Source: a bacterium
Lineage (GTDB): Bacteria > Spirochaetota > Leptospiria > Leptospirales > Leptonemataceae
NCBI GenBank assembly: GCA_024742665.1
Contig: JANSYA010000010.1
Location: 124,001 to 188,000, forward strand
Reading direction: 5' to 3'
Length of the DNA stretch: 64,000 bases
Under the pieces are notes generated by a model. That model made no database searches and was not told the origin of the DNA. It saw only the letters and a list, made by a program, of their open reading frames with translations. This document shows, one piece after another, positions 24,470 to 33,534 of this stretch (positions within the stretch are counted from its first letter, which is position 1; each line of letters starts with the position of its first letter). The position numbers and the translations under genes are program-made.

Positions 24470-26218
24470 ATGGCGATGGAGGACCTGCCAGAGATTCAGA
24501 AGATCATCTCGATCGGAAAGGCGAATGGAGAGATCACGTACGATGAAATCAATGAGTACCTCCCCGAAAAGATCGTAAACTCCGAACGGATTGAAGACGT
24601 CTTCACTCTCTTAAACCAGCTCGGAATCGAGGTGGTTGAGGAATACAGTAGCAAGACCGTCGAGGAAAACCCGGCGCCGGTCAAAAAAGAGGCGAAGGCC
24701 GCTACCCGAAAGAAAAAAGATTCGGGCTCGGGGACCATTAGCGACGATCCGATCCGGCTGTACCTGAAGGAGATCGGCAAGGTCTCGCTGATTTCCGGCG
24801 ACAAAGAAGTCTTTCTCGCCAAGCGGATCGAGAACGGCGAAAACATCATCGAAGAGACGATTCTGGAATCGTCTCTTTTGCGGGCGAATTTCTTTAAGCT
24901 GACGCCCAAGATTCGCGCCCGCAAGATTCGCATCTCCGACGTCGTTCGCATTAATAAAGCCTACTATCTGAGTCAGGCCGAACTCGAAAAACTCGAAAAG
25001 AATTTCTTCGAGCGCATGGAAGTGATTTCCGCCGAAGAGAAAAAACTCGGCGAAGCCTCCGCGCGTTTGCGCAAGTACGTCGAAGGCTCCAAGAAGTGGC
25101 GCGAGTACAAGCTCAAGGCCGACGAAGCCCGGGGCGTGATCAACGCCGCCGTACGCGAGGTCGGCGTTTCCCAAAAAGAAATCCAGCGCATCTCCCAGAA
25201 GATCAAGTCGATGGTCTTCCGGATCAAAGAGATCCAGCGCCACTTCCTGGGAATCAAAGCCCGCTATAGCCGCGACATTAAAGAAATCAAGGCATTCAAC
25301 CGCTTTATCGAGAAGAACGAGAACCTCGATGAAATCGAAAAAGAGATGGGCTGCGACATCGAAGAGGTGCGCGAGGTCATCAAAGATATTCGCAACAACG
25401 AACGCAAACTGCGCCGCATGGAGCAGGAAGCGGGCAGCCCGATCGCCGATATTCTGCGCTGGGGCGAGTCGCTGAACAAAGGCGAGCGCGAAATCGCCCA
25501 GGCGAAGAAAGAGCTGATCAAGGCCAACCTGCGCCTGGTGGTTTCGATCGCCAAACGCTACGCCAACCGCGGCATGCACTTCTTCGATTTGATTCAGGAA
25601 GGAAATATTGGCCTGATCAAAGCGGTCGATAAATTCGAGTACAAGAAAGGCTATAAATTCTCAACTTACGCGACCTGGTGGATTCGCCAGGCGATCACCC
25701 GCGCGATTTCCGACCAGGCCCGCACGATTCGCATTCCGGTGCATATGATCGAACAGATCAACAAGGTCGTGCGCGAAACCCGTCTGTTCTTGCAAGAGAC
25801 CGGGCGCGAGCCGAACAACGACGAAATCGCCGAGCGCCTGGGCTGGCCCGTGCTGCGGGTGAAGGCCGTGAAAAACGTGGCCCGCGAACCGATCTCGCTC
25901 GAAGTGCCGGTCGGCTCCGAAGAAGATTCCGAGCTGGGGGATTTCATCCCGGATACCGAAGTCGAATCGCCGGTCAACGCGACCGCTCATCGACTGCTTT
26001 CCGAGCAGATCAAAACGGTCTTGAATACCCTGCCGGCTCGCGAGCAGAAGGTATTAAGAATGCGCTTTGGTCTCGACGACGGTTATTCGCATACCCTCGA
26101 AGAAGTCGGCTACGTCTTCCAGGTGACTCGCGAACGGATTCGTCAGATCGAAGCGAAGGCTTTGCGTCGTTTGCGACATCCGTCGCGCAGCCGCAAGCTC
26201 AAAGACTACATCGATTGA
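24470..26218 (+). CDS. rpoD: RNA polymerase primary sigma factor (sigma-70)
   Basis: 582 residues; AGGAG at 24456-24460 sits 9 nt before the ATG. Region 1.1 is followed by a Lys-rich linker, region 1.2 (DPIRLYLKEIGKVSLISGD), a non-conserved helical region, then regions 2-4: NLRLVVSIAKRYANRGMHF, DLIQEGNIGLIKAVDKFEY, FSTYATWWIRQAI, GREPNNDEIAERLGW, and the region-4 helix-turn-helix HTLEEVGYVFQVTRERIRQI. All are canonical for the housekeeping factor. Last gene of the rpsU-yqeY-dnaG-rpoD block, followed by a strong terminator. Confidence 0.97.
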   Translation: MAMEDLPEIQKIISIGKANGEITYDEINEYLPEKIVNSERIEDVFTLLNQLGIEVVEEYSSKTVEENPAPVKKEAKAATRKKKDSGSGTISDDPIRLYLKEIGKVSLISGDKEVFLAKRIENGENIIEETILESSLLRANFFKLTPKIRARKIRISDVVRINKAYYLSQAELEKLEKNFFERMEVISAEEKKLGEASARLRKYVEGSKKWREYKLKADEARGVINAAVREVGVSQKEIQRISQKIKSMVFRIKEIQRHFLGIKARYSRDIKEIKAFNRFIEKNENLDEIEKEMGCDIEEVREVIKDIRNNERKLRRMEQEAGSPIADILRWGESLNKGEREIAQAKKELIKANLRLVVSIAKRYANRGMHFFDLIQEGNIGLIKAVDKFEYKKGYKFSTYATWWIRQAITRAISDQARTIRIPVHMIEQINKVVRETRLFLQETGREPNNDEIAERLGWPVLRVKAVKNVAREPISLEVPVGSEEDSELGDFIPDTEVESPVNATAHRLLSEQIKTVLNTLPAREQKVLRMRFGLDDGYSHTLEEVGYVFQVTRERIRQIEAKALRRLRHPSRSRKLKDYID

Positions 26219-26264
26219 TGCGGCGGTGCGGCCAGGTCGCCCACGCCGGAAAGATCGCCGAAAG

Positions 26265-26288
26265 CCCGGGGAAGTCCCCGGGTTTTTT
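26265..26288 (+). terminator. Rho-independent terminator after rpoD
   Basis: Perfect stem CCCGGGG / CCCCGGG (26265-26271, 26276-26282) with an AAGT loop and six T. Confidence 0.9.
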
Positions 26289-26347
26289 CGTTTCGGCCTG
26301 AGAATAAACTGTTCGAAACACGAATCTCGCGGAGAGCGGACATAAAC

Positions 26348-26803
26348 ATGGCGCGCATTCAGATTGACTTACCGACCGACTTTGTTTTCAAAACGGAGAT
26401 TCCGGTGCGCATCGACGACGTAAATATCGGCGGACACCTGGGCCACGATTCGATCGTTTCGCTGATGCACGAAGCCCGTGCGCGATTTTTCGCGGCCCAC
26501 GGCTGGACCGAGATCCAGGTGAGTGAATCGCCGGGCGGCGGAAGCGTCGGCATCATCATGGCGGACCTGGCCGTCCAGTATTTGAGCGAAGCCTTCCACG
26601 GGAATCGACTGCGCTTTCAGATCGCCGCCCGGGACTTTTCTTCGAAAGGCTGCGACCTGGTGTATGTGATTCGCCTGGTCGGCCACGGATCAGACCGGGG
26701 CGCAGGGGAAGTGGCCCGCGCGAAGACCGGCATTGTCTTTTTCGATTATCAGGCGCGCACGCCGGTCGAGATTCCGCCGCGGTTTCGCGCGCTGTTTGCA
26801 TGA
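26348..26803 (+). CDS. Hotdog-fold acyl-CoA thioesterase-like protein
   Basis: 151 residues, single hotdog domain. The start of the fold is FKTEIPVRIDDVNIGGHLGH, with the long central helix DSIVSLMHEARARFFAAHGW, then strands IMADLAVQYLSEAFHGNRLR and ARAKTGIVFFDYQ. The Asp in RIDDVN is in the position of the catalytic acid of 4HBT enzymes; the later His-Val-Asn is replaced by HLGHDS. Substrate unknown. It follows the rpoD terminator and precedes the secretion cluster on the opposite strand. Confidence 0.8.
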   Translation: MARIQIDLPTDFVFKTEIPVRIDDVNIGGHLGHDSIVSLMHEARARFFAAHGWTEIQVSESPGGGSVGIIMADLAVQYLSEAFHGNRLRFQIAARDFSSKGCDLVYVIRLVGHGSDRGAGEVARAKTGIVFFDYQARTPVEIPPRFRALFA

Positions 26804-26896
26804 GGCCGCGCAATTCGCCGGCCACTGATGTCTTCGATAGATATGCTTTCTAAGCCCGGGTATTTTTTTCCTGGCCGCCTGCATGCTGGATCGACT

Positions 26897-27961
26897 TCAC
26901 AGCAGAGGATTCGACTGCGCCTCTTCTTTCGTCTGCTCTTTATTCTGTGTTTGCGAAGGCGGAATAATCGGGAACGCGTTTATGCGGCGCCAGAGCTCAT
27001 AGCCAAGGGGGACCTGGTTGATCTGAATCCAGCCGATCGTGCGTACTCCCTGGCGCAGCTGATCGGCGCTCGGCCATGCCTGCTCCGATGGAGGGCCAAT
27101 CAGGACTCGAAACTGACCTGTCGCATTGGCAAACTGATCAACGAATCGCACCTCACCGACGAAGGTTCCCACAGCCAGCTCCGACTGGCCGGCGAACTGA
27201 ACCGCAGGCCAGCCTTCAAACTGAAGTCGAACCGTTTGCTTCCGGCGAATCAGCGGCACATCGTTACCGTCAATAAATAGCTCAACAACCCGGGACTTTG
27301 TATCGGGAACGAGGGTTGCGATGGCTGTTCCACTCTTGACAATTTGGCCGCCCTGGCCTGCAAGAATCGCCTGTACGTATCCATTTCGAGTCGCAATGAC
27401 GCGCTGAGAAAGCTGTCGCGAAAGTTTCACTTCAATGCGAGCAAGCTCTTTTGCCGCAGTGGCCGATTCAGAAAGAAACTTCGCGTATTCCAATCGTGCT
27501 TGCTCATAGTCTCTACGACTTGAAATGCCCTGTTCGACCAGCTGCTTCTCGCGAGCGAGGTTAATGCGCGTTGTCGCCGCTGACACTTCGGTGGCCTGTA
27601 GTTTTCGGAAGGCCGCATCCCTTTCGCTTTCCAGGCGCTCACTGATTTGAGGGTCGATGTCTTCCAGATCGACGATCAGGTCGCCTTCTTTGACGTACTG
27701 GCCTTCAACCACGTGCCACTTTTTGACTCGCCCCTCGACGGGCGCCGTAATCTCCTGCGGGCGATCGTTTGGTGAGTAGGCTATGACTCGCCCGCTGCCT
27801 TTCGAGGTTTGCTGCCAGGGCAGGAGCATGACTACGATCATACACAAAAACAGAGCTCCGATCGATATGAGCCCGGCCTTCAGAAAGAAGTTCGGAGTGC
27901 GGATGCTTTTATATGCCGGGGTGCCCTCAGCGCTGAGCGAACGAATGACAAATGCTCTCAT
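26897..27961 (-). CDS. HlyD-family periplasmic adaptor (membrane fusion protein)
   Basis: 354 residues. One N-terminal membrane segment (LKAGLISIGALFLCMIVVML) is followed by the lipoyl-like entry strand (ITAPVEGRVKKWHVVEGQYV), a coiled-coil hairpin (SERLESERDAAFRKLQATEV; LEYAKFLSESATAAKELARI), the returning lipoyl strand (VIATRNGYVQAILAGQGGQI) and a beta-barrel. Such adaptors bridge an inner-membrane exporter to a TolC-type channel. The ATG overlaps the ABC gene stop (ATGA), so the two are translationally coupled. The tail is Gln/Glu-rich. With the divergent TolC-like gene it makes a tripartite export system. Confidence 0.88.
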   Translation of the reverse strand: MRAFVIRSLSAEGTPAYKSIRTPNFFLKAGLISIGALFLCMIVVMLLPWQQTSKGSGRVIAYSPNDRPQEITAPVEGRVKKWHVVEGQYVKEGDLIVDLEDIDPQISERLESERDAAFRKLQATEVSAATTRINLAREKQLVEQGISSRRDYEQARLEYAKFLSESATAAKELARIEVKLSRQLSQRVIATRNGYVQAILAGQGGQIVKSGTAIATLVPDTKSRVVELFIDGNDVPLIRRKQTVRLQFEGWPAVQFAGQSELAVGTFVGEVRFVDQFANATGQFRVLIGPPSEQAWPSADQLRQGVRTIGWIQINQVPLGYELWRRINAFPIIPPSQTQNKEQTKEEAQSNPLL

Positions 27962-29658
27962 TTTTGCACCTCATTGGTAGAATAACCGGGCTTGAGTTTC
28001 ACAACTTTATCGCAGCGTTTGCTGACAGTCGTTTTGTTCGTGGAAAGCACCAGGGTCCAGGGCTGCTTCTTATTAAATAGCAATGTCAGAATCGGAGCGG
28101 CACTCTGGTCTTCCAGCGAATCAAGCCCCCCCTCGATCAACAGGACTTTTGGCCGCATCAGCAGAGCTCGCGCGAGAGCCAGTTGAATGCCCTGGCCCGG
28201 GCTCAGAGGTTGACCGGACGACGTGATCTTCGTGTTCAGGCCTTCAGGGAGTTGATTGATCGCCGCCAGCAGGCCAACCTGTTTCAGCACCCTCTCGATT
28301 GATTTAATGGTGTGGGCCTCGCCATCCAGGCAGAGGTTCTGCATAATGGTCCCGTCCATTACATTTTCGTCCGATACCAGCAGCACCTGTCGGCGATAGC
28401 TTGTGAGGTCGACGTACTGAAGGTTTATGCCATCGACTTCCACGCGGCCGGAATCCGGACGCTGGAGTCCGGCGAACAGGCGCAGGATGAGACCCTTGCC
28501 GGCTCCGTGGGGCCCTCTTAAGGCGACCGACGTGCCGGATGGAATATCGAGGTTGAGGCGACTCAGCGCGCCGGCGATATGTCCGTCGCTGCGAAGCGAA
28601 CTCACATCAACCAATCCAAGGCCCGGTCGCTCCGGGAGAACTATGGACTCAAGCCCTTCGTTCTGCTCCAATTCTACATCAAACATCTGACCGACCTTTT
28701 CGAAGCTGGCGACCATGTCATAGTAGATCTCAAGTTCTTTATGAAACCTCACGAGCGAGTTCATGATCCCGGAGAGAATCAACTCGCCGGCGACAAGCTG
28801 GCCGAGTGTGATTTCATTCTCTATCACCAGAACCGCTCCGATAAAGAGTAATAGGGCCGAAGCCACGACCTGCAGAAAGTGGGCGCCCATGACCTGCCGA
28901 AAAAGAATTGCGAAGTGTCTTTTGCTGGCCTCAACATAAGCGGCGACCTTCGTATTGGTGTTCGAGTGCGCATGCTGCAACATGCTGTCGTTGGTGAGGA
29001 GCTGGCGCGAATCGATCAGTGTTTCCATCCAGGCTGCAACTTCGTACTTTTTTGTGGACTCTTCGAGAGCCGTTACATGCGCGTTGCGACCGAGGAAATA
29101 GATAATGAACATAACGCCGACGATCAAGATCAAAGCGAAGGCGATAAAATACGGATGATAGAAGGCAAGGAGCAGCAGCCCCGCTGCGGCTTGAAAAACG
29201 ACCGCCACGCCGTCGGTCAACAGCGTGGTAATACTCTTTTGCAAATTGAAGACATCAAAGTAACGATTGACCATCTCACGTCCGTCGCGTGCGAAGAGCG
29301 CCCGGTGTTGCATGCGGGTGATGCGCAGGCCGAGGTCCAGGGAGAAGCGCATAAACACCCGGCGCTGTAGAAGCTCGGCCAGATAAATTTGAACCAGGCG
29401 AAATATACCCGCCACGACCAGGCCAACGCAGATTACTCCGATCAAAACGATAATCGGCTGCACGGCCACAGTCGCAATTAACGCGTTCACCATGGCCTGG
29501 ACGCCAACTGGAATGATTAACGAAAACAGGCTGACGGTCAGGCCAAAGATCAAGATTGCAATCACGTCACGCGATTCAAGTTTGAGGAGATCCTGCGCCA
29601 ACTCAAAGGCGGGGCGCAGGCGGCGTCGGTAGCCGCTTCCCGGGCTGGGTTCACTCAT
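27958..29658 (-). CDS. ABC exporter, membrane domain plus degenerate ATPase domain
   Basis: 566 residues: a six-helix transmembrane domain (about 30-310) and a C-terminal nucleotide-binding domain. Every ATPase motif departs from consensus. Walker A reads GPHGAGKG (382-389), with Gly for the Ser/Thr after the lysine. The Q-loop Gln is Asp (VSDEN, ~430). The signature is LSPGQ (485-489), not LSGGQ. Walker B reads VLLIEGG, with Glu509 and Gly510 at the Asp-Glu pair. The switch His is Thr (LSTN, ~540). The walker-A lysine and LxxGQ remain. The fold is intact, with no stop or frameshift, so this looks selected rather than decaying. It is coupled to a HlyD adaptor. Sampled lines here are lower in GC than neighbours. 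Confidence 0.85.
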   Translation of the reverse strand: MSEPSPGSGYRRRLRPAFELAQDLLKLESRDVIAILIFGLTVSLFSLIIPVGVQAMVNALIATVAVQPIIVLIGVICVGLVVAGIFRLVQIYLAELLQRRVFMRFSLDLGLRITRMQHRALFARDGREMVNRYFDVFNLQKSITTLLTDGVAVVFQAAAGLLLLAFYHPYFIAFALILIVGVMFIIYFLGRNAHVTALEESTKKYEVAAWMETLIDSRQLLTNDSMLQHAHSNTNTKVAAYVEASKRHFAILFRQVMGAHFLQVVASALLLFIGAVLVIENEITLGQLVAGELILSGIMNSLVRFHKELEIYYDMVASFEKVGQMFDVELEQNEGLESIVLPERPGLGLVDVSSLRSDGHIAGALSRLNLDIPSGTSVALRGPHGAGKGLILRLFAGLQRPDSGRVEVDGINLQYVDLTSYRRQVLLVSDENVMDGTIMQNLCLDGEAHTIKSIERVLKQVGLLAAINQLPEGLNTKITSSGQPLSPGQGIQLALARALLMRPKVLLIEGGLDSLEDQSAAPILTLLFNKKQPWTLVLSTNKTTVSKRCDKVVKLKPGYSTNEVQK

Positions 29659-29926
29659 TTTTCAAAATCCAGTTGAGACTCTTTGAGGATCGGATGCGTT
29701 CCAATTTTAAAACGATTCTCTGGAAGAGCGTTTTTATCAATCACGAAGCAGTCGTCGCCTGGCTGCTACGATTTGCTCCAGGGATGGGCAGGCAAGCAGA
29801 TTTCATTTCAAGTTAATGCGCGCCGTTTAATCTACTCTTGATCATAAAGCGGGAATGTTCGCAGGCCTTTCGCGGCAAAATTAAAAACCACTTGCCCGAT
29901 TCCCGACCAATCGCAGCATCAACACC

Positions 29927-31564
29927 GTGTCGGCGAGCATTCCCTTTTTTCGCATCTCGCGGTGGCTGGTCCTGTTGATCGGCTGCGTTCTGTTGGCCGG
30001 CCATCTCGATTCGGCACCCGGCGAACAGGCCGCAGAGTCCACACCCGCCGACGCTCCAGTGATCGAGAACGAGGAGCGTTCCACGCTCCTCAAGCGGCCC
30101 AGGTCCATCCCCATCGGTGTGCGCCAGGCCATTGTAATGGCCCTGGGGAACAATCCGTCCGTGGCTCTGGAAAAGCTCAACCCGCTGATCGTAAAGACTC
30201 TCGAAGAAGCCGAGCGGGGCAGCTTTGATCCGACTCTTTTTGCGGAGTCTTCGCTTTCCAGGTCGCGCAAGCTCATCGATGGGCAAAGAACGGACGCGTC
30301 CAGGGACAATGACCGTACCTCTGAAGACGTATCCGAAAGCGCCATCGGAACTCTGGGCGCCGAAATCTTTCTACCCACGGGCACTTCCATTGCGTTGTCC
30401 CTCGATGCAGAACGGACAATAGAGAAAGAGACGACCTACGGCAATTTTGACGATCCTATTCTGACAACTTCGGCCCTCTTCGACAACGAGTACAGCACGC
30501 GGGCGGGTATCACTATTTCCCAGGCGCTGCTGCGCGGATTTTCCATCGAAGCGAATCTGGCGGCTCTGAAGCAGGCTCGCATCGACACGGATATTTCGCG
30601 CTATCAACTGCGCGGTTTTATCGAGGAGTTTGTCGCGCGGGTGGAGAACGCCTACTGGAATCTGGCGCTGCAGCAGCGGCGCGTCGGGATTGTGGAGGAT
30701 GGATTGCGTCTGGCGGAGCAGCAATTCCGCGAGACGGAGGAAACGATCAAGCGGGGCCGGCTGGCCGGCATCGAGTTGGCCAAGGCGCGCGCCGAAGTCG
30801 CGCAGCGTCGGATCGAACTGATCGAAGCCCTGGGAGACCACAACCGGGCGCGGCTTCAGCAACTCCAGCTCATCCAGCCGGAGGAGTCTGATTTCTGGGA
30901 GCTTGGAGTTTTCGCACGCGACCGGCTCACGGTGCCCGACGTGAAGCTGGATCCGGTCAAGGAGCATGTCGCGGTCGCCCACCGCATGCGCAACGATCTC
31001 CGGGAAGCCGTGTTGCGTCAGGAGCGCAACGAGTTGGAAGTCACGCGAACCAGGAACGGTGTTTTGCCGGAGCTGGACCTGTTTATTTCGATGGGAACCA
31101 CCGGCTATGCCCGTTCGTTTCGTCGTTCTTTTGACGCCATCGACGGCCGCAGTCACGATTACCGGGTCGGCTTTCGTTTCGAGTATCCGCTCTGGAACCG
31201 CGTCGCCCGGGCTTCCCATGAGCGAGCCATTCTCCAGGGCGAGACGGAAAAGATCGCCGTGCAGAATCTAAGGCAGCTGGTGGAGCTGGATGTGCGCGAG
31301 GCCTATATCGACGTGAACAATACCCGGCGGCGGATTGAGGCCACGAACGAAACGCGCAAGCTCAGGGGGCGCATTCTGGAAGCGGAGATGATTAGCTTTC
31401 GTGCGGGCAAATCTAATAACTTCCTGGTGGCCCAGGCGCAGCGCGATTTTTTGCAAAGCCGTTTGGACGAAAACGAAGCGGTGGTCGCGTACCTGCAGGC
31501 ACTCGTACGTCTCTACCAGGTCGATGGTTCGCTGCTGACCCGGCGGAAGTTGGAGGTACAATAG
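29927..31564 (+). CDS. TolC-family outer-membrane efflux protein
   Basis: 545 residues from a GTG start (29927). The leader WLVLLIGCVLLAG contains LLIGC, a plausible lipobox with Cys20. Family helices and strands follow: GVRQAIVMALGNNPSVALEK, LIVKTLEEAERGSFDPTLFA, RVENAYWNLALQQRRVG, LAEQQFRETEETIKRGRLAG, and the second repeat VELDVREAYIDVNNTRRRIE, then FRAGKSNNFLVAQAQRDFLQ. TolC-like trimers form the outer-membrane tunnel for tripartite systems. It is divergent from the HlyD/ABC pair across 268 bp and is clearly higher in GC than they are. The small lipoprotein gene follows with 1 bp between. Confidence 0.88.
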   Translation: MSASIPFFRISRWLVLLIGCVLLAGHLDSAPGEQAAESTPADAPVIENEERSTLLKRPRSIPIGVRQAIVMALGNNPSVALEKLNPLIVKTLEEAERGSFDPTLFAESSLSRSRKLIDGQRTDASRDNDRTSEDVSESAIGTLGAEIFLPTGTSIALSLDAERTIEKETTYGNFDDPILTTSALFDNEYSTRAGITISQALLRGFSIEANLAALKQARIDTDISRYQLRGFIEEFVARVENAYWNLALQQRRVGIVEDGLRLAEQQFRETEETIKRGRLAGIELAKARAEVAQRRIELIEALGDHNRARLQQLQLIQPEESDFWELGVFARDRLTVPDVKLDPVKEHVAVAHRMRNDLREAVLRQERNELEVTRTRNGVLPELDLFISMGTTGYARSFRRSFDAIDGRSHDYRVGFRFEYPLWNRVARASHERAILQGETEKIAVQNLRQLVELDVREAYIDVNNTRRRIEATNETRKLRGRILEAEMISFRAGKSNNFLVAQAQRDFLQSRLDENEAVVAYLQALVRLYQVDGSLLTRRKLEVQ

Positions 31565-31565
31565 C

Positions 31566-31946
31566 ATGCGAGTTATACTGCTGGTCGCCGCGATTGGCCT
31601 GTGTCTGACGCAGTGCCTGCTCCTCAATAGCCTGGATCTGGCGCCCGGTCACGTGCGCGGCGACGAAGCGAAAGATATCATTCGCGGTCGGCTGCATGAA
31701 TTGCTGCTGTTGGGCGTGATTTCCAATTCGCTCCCGATTCAAGCGGCGGGCTTCGCTTCAGCCGAACTCGTCGGTATCGACGAGTCGGCGTACTATAAAG
31801 AGCTGGAAGTCGAAGAGTGCGCGGAGCAGATTCTGGGCGCCAATGTCGCGCAGTACCGGGCCGGGACTGTTTCGCCGCTAAGCGTCGCCGCTATCAGCGT
31901 GGCTGCTTGCGACCTTCAGCCGGATTCGGCGATTTTTGATCCCTGA
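31566..31946 (+). CDS. Small putative lipoprotein
   Basis: 126 residues. The leader MRVILLVAAIGLCLTQC ends in a possible spirochaete-type lipobox (LTQC; Gln at -1 is unusual). The mature part has a pattern I recall from a small leptospiral lipoprotein family: CLLLNSLDLAPG, GDEAKDIIRGRLHE, then ESAYYKELEVEECAEQILG and a final Cys segment. The start lies 1 bp after the TolC gene stop, so the two are one transcript. A role as an accessory to the export system is inference from position. Confidence 0.65.
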   Translation: MRVILLVAAIGLCLTQCLLLNSLDLAPGHVRGDEAKDIIRGRLHELLLLGVISNSLPIQAAGFASAELVGIDESAYYKELEVEECAEQILGANVAQYRAGTVSPLSVAAISVAACDLQPDSAIFDP

Positions 31947-31994
31947 CGATCCTGCTGTGGTTGCGATAAAAAGCCCCTGCTGATCCTGTGTCCC

Positions 31995-32429
31995 ATGCCC
32001 CAGCCGACTCGCTATGAATTCTCGACTCCGATTCGCGTCGCCTGGGGCGATATGGACGCGCTGCGTCACGTGAACAACGTTTCGTATACGCGTTATTTTG
32101 AAACGGCCCGGGCCGAGTTCTTCGTATATCTGCGCGAACGTTTCGGGCACAAACCGCCGGATAATCAGATCCTGATCTTAACGAAGCTGGAGTTCAATTA
32201 TCGCGGCCAGGTTTTCTTTCCCGCGAATCTGGAAGTCACCTGCGGCATTCCGAAGCTCTCGGGCCGGACTCTGCTGCTGGGCTGTTCGATGTGGAACGAA
32301 GAGGGGCAGTGCGTCGCCGACGGGATCAGCCATCACATGTGGATCGACGTGGATTCCGGTCGAGCGATTCGCATGCCGCAGGAATTCGATCCGGTTTACC
32401 AGGCGTACCTGCAGGGCGAACTGCGCTGA
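31995..32429 (+). CDS. Acyl-CoA thioesterase, YbgC/4HBT type
   Basis: 144 residues. The catalytic segment WGDMDALRHVNNVSYTRYFE carries the canonical Asp and HVNN of YbgC-like 4HBT enzymes, followed by KLEFNYRGQVFFPANLEVTC and a C-terminal DSGRAIRMP strand. These hydrolyse acyl-CoA or acyl-ACP thioesters in the cytoplasm. It follows the lipoprotein gene by 48 bp. A second hotdog gene lies on the other side of the secretion cluster (26348). A tentative terminator is at 32448-32514. Confidence 0.85.
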   Translation: MPQPTRYEFSTPIRVAWGDMDALRHVNNVSYTRYFETARAEFFVYLRERFGHKPPDNQILILTKLEFNYRGQVFFPANLEVTCGIPKLSGRTLLLGCSMWNEEGQCVADGISHHMWIDVDSGRAIRMPQEFDPVYQAYLQGELR

Positions 32430-32447
32430 AGCGACTCCGAATGCGCC

Positions 32448-32514
32448 GCACACAGCACGCCGCCCATGATTGAACAAGCGCTCGCTCAGTTGTTCGCGTT
32501 CGCTGTGTGCTTTT
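32448..32514 (+). terminator. Tentative terminator in the LysR 3' end
   Basis: GCACACAGC (32448-32456) pairs with GCTGTGTGC (32502-32510), followed by TTTT. A nested GAACAA/TTGTTC hairpin (32472-32495) shortens the large loop. The 3' arm lies inside the end of the convergent LysR gene. Confidence 0.4.
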
Positions 32515-33367
32515 CCAGCTCTTCGATCAGCAGGTTTAATCCCGGGCGATGATGACGGCGATACGAAAAATAGAATTTGCGTTCGGCGAATAATTCGGGA
32601 AAGGGCAACACGCGCAGCTTATTCGTCAGACAAAACTCCGAAACGAAACCGATCCCCAGGCCGGCTTCGATGCTGCGGATTACCCCCTGCAGGCTGCGCA
32701 GTTCCATGACGATCGAGGGCGTGAATTTCAGTTTCAGCGAGCGAAGCTTTTTTTCGACGACCCGGCGCACCGCCGAAGCCGGATGGAAGTATACGAAATC
32801 TTCGCCTTCCAGATCTTTTAGTGCCGGCTTGTTCTTTTTGAAGATGGCGTGTTGTTTCGAAGCGACAGGAATAATTCGGTCTGTGAGATAGGGCTTCTGA
32901 ACGAGGGCGCTTTCGGAAACCTCTCCGGTTAAGAATCCCAGATCCACATCGCCGCGAAGTAGGGCTTCGCGGGTTTCCTGGGCGTCGCCTTCGGAGACGC
33001 GAAATACCAGGTGCGGGTATTTTTTTCGGACCTTTTTCAGCACGTCCGGCAACACATAGGCCGCGACAGTGCCTCCGGCGCTCAGAGAATACTCGCCGGA
33101 CAGCTCCCGGTCGGGGTGCTTGAGGGAGTCCTGGACTTCCTGCCAGAGTTCGTTGATCCGCTGCGCGTAGCCCAGGAATATCTCACCGGCGGGAGTCAGT
33201 CGGATTTCGCGCCCGCCGCGCTCCAGCAGGGACTGACCGACTTCGCGCTCAAGCAAAGAGATCTGGCGGGACAGGGCCGGCTGGGTCAGACCCATGCCGG
33301 CGGCGGCCCGGACGAAGGAGCCGGCCCGGTGGATCTCCAGAAAATAGCGCAGCTGACGGAATTCCAT
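32486..33367 (-). CDS. LysR-family transcriptional regulator
   Basis: 293 residues. The N-terminal helix-turn-helix reads MEFRQLRYFLEIHRAGSFVR, then AAAGMGLTQPALSRQISLLE and EVGQSLLERGGREIRLTPAG, the canonical LTTR head. The effector domain follows (SGEYSLSAGGTVAAYVLPDV; ALLRGDVDLGFLTGEV). It is divergent from leuC-leuD, so it is the likely regulator of those genes, perhaps sensing an isopropylmalate-pathway intermediate as LeuO/LTTRs can. A symmetric site lies between at 33383-33399. Effector unknown. Confidence 0.88.
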   Translation of the reverse strand: MEFRQLRYFLEIHRAGSFVRAAAGMGLTQPALSRQISLLEREVGQSLLERGGREIRLTPAGEIFLGYAQRINELWQEVQDSLKHPDRELSGEYSLSAGGTVAAYVLPDVLKKVRKKYPHLVFRVSEGDAQETREALLRGDVDLGFLTGEVSESALVQKPYLTDRIIPVASKQHAIFKKNKPALKDLEGEDFVYFHPASAVRRVVEKKLRSLKLKFTPSIVMELRSLQGVIRSIEAGLGIGFVSEFCLTNKLRVLPFPELFAERKFYFSYRRHHRPGLNLLIEELEKHTANANN

Positions 33368-33382
33368 TGGATATAACTAAGT

Positions 33383-33418
33383 GTTATTGGTTTGATAACA
33401 ACAATTTATTTGCATTAT
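33383..33418. promoter_or_regulatory. LysR-type site and leuC promoter region
   Basis: GTTAT-N7-ATAAC (33383-33399) has the spacing of a LysR-type T-N11-A site. A CATTAT at 33413-33418 (in TGCATTAT) may be the -10 for leuC, with TTGGTT or TTGATA as its -35. The region is AT-rich compared with its surroundings. Confidence 0.5.
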
Positions 33419-33534
33419 GGCCGGAAATAGGGTAGCTTTCGAAAGTCGCGAGAGGCCGCGGGAGCTGTGATTTCCAGGCCGTGAAGGCGGCCGACACTTG
33501 CGACTGAATATTGCGGATAAGCTGAGACGAAATT

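Noticed and set aside
27958..29658. ABC gene as a decaying pseudogene
   Set aside because: No stop, frameshift or truncation; membrane helices and the coupled adaptor are intact, so simple decay is less likely than a specialised or inactive ATPase.
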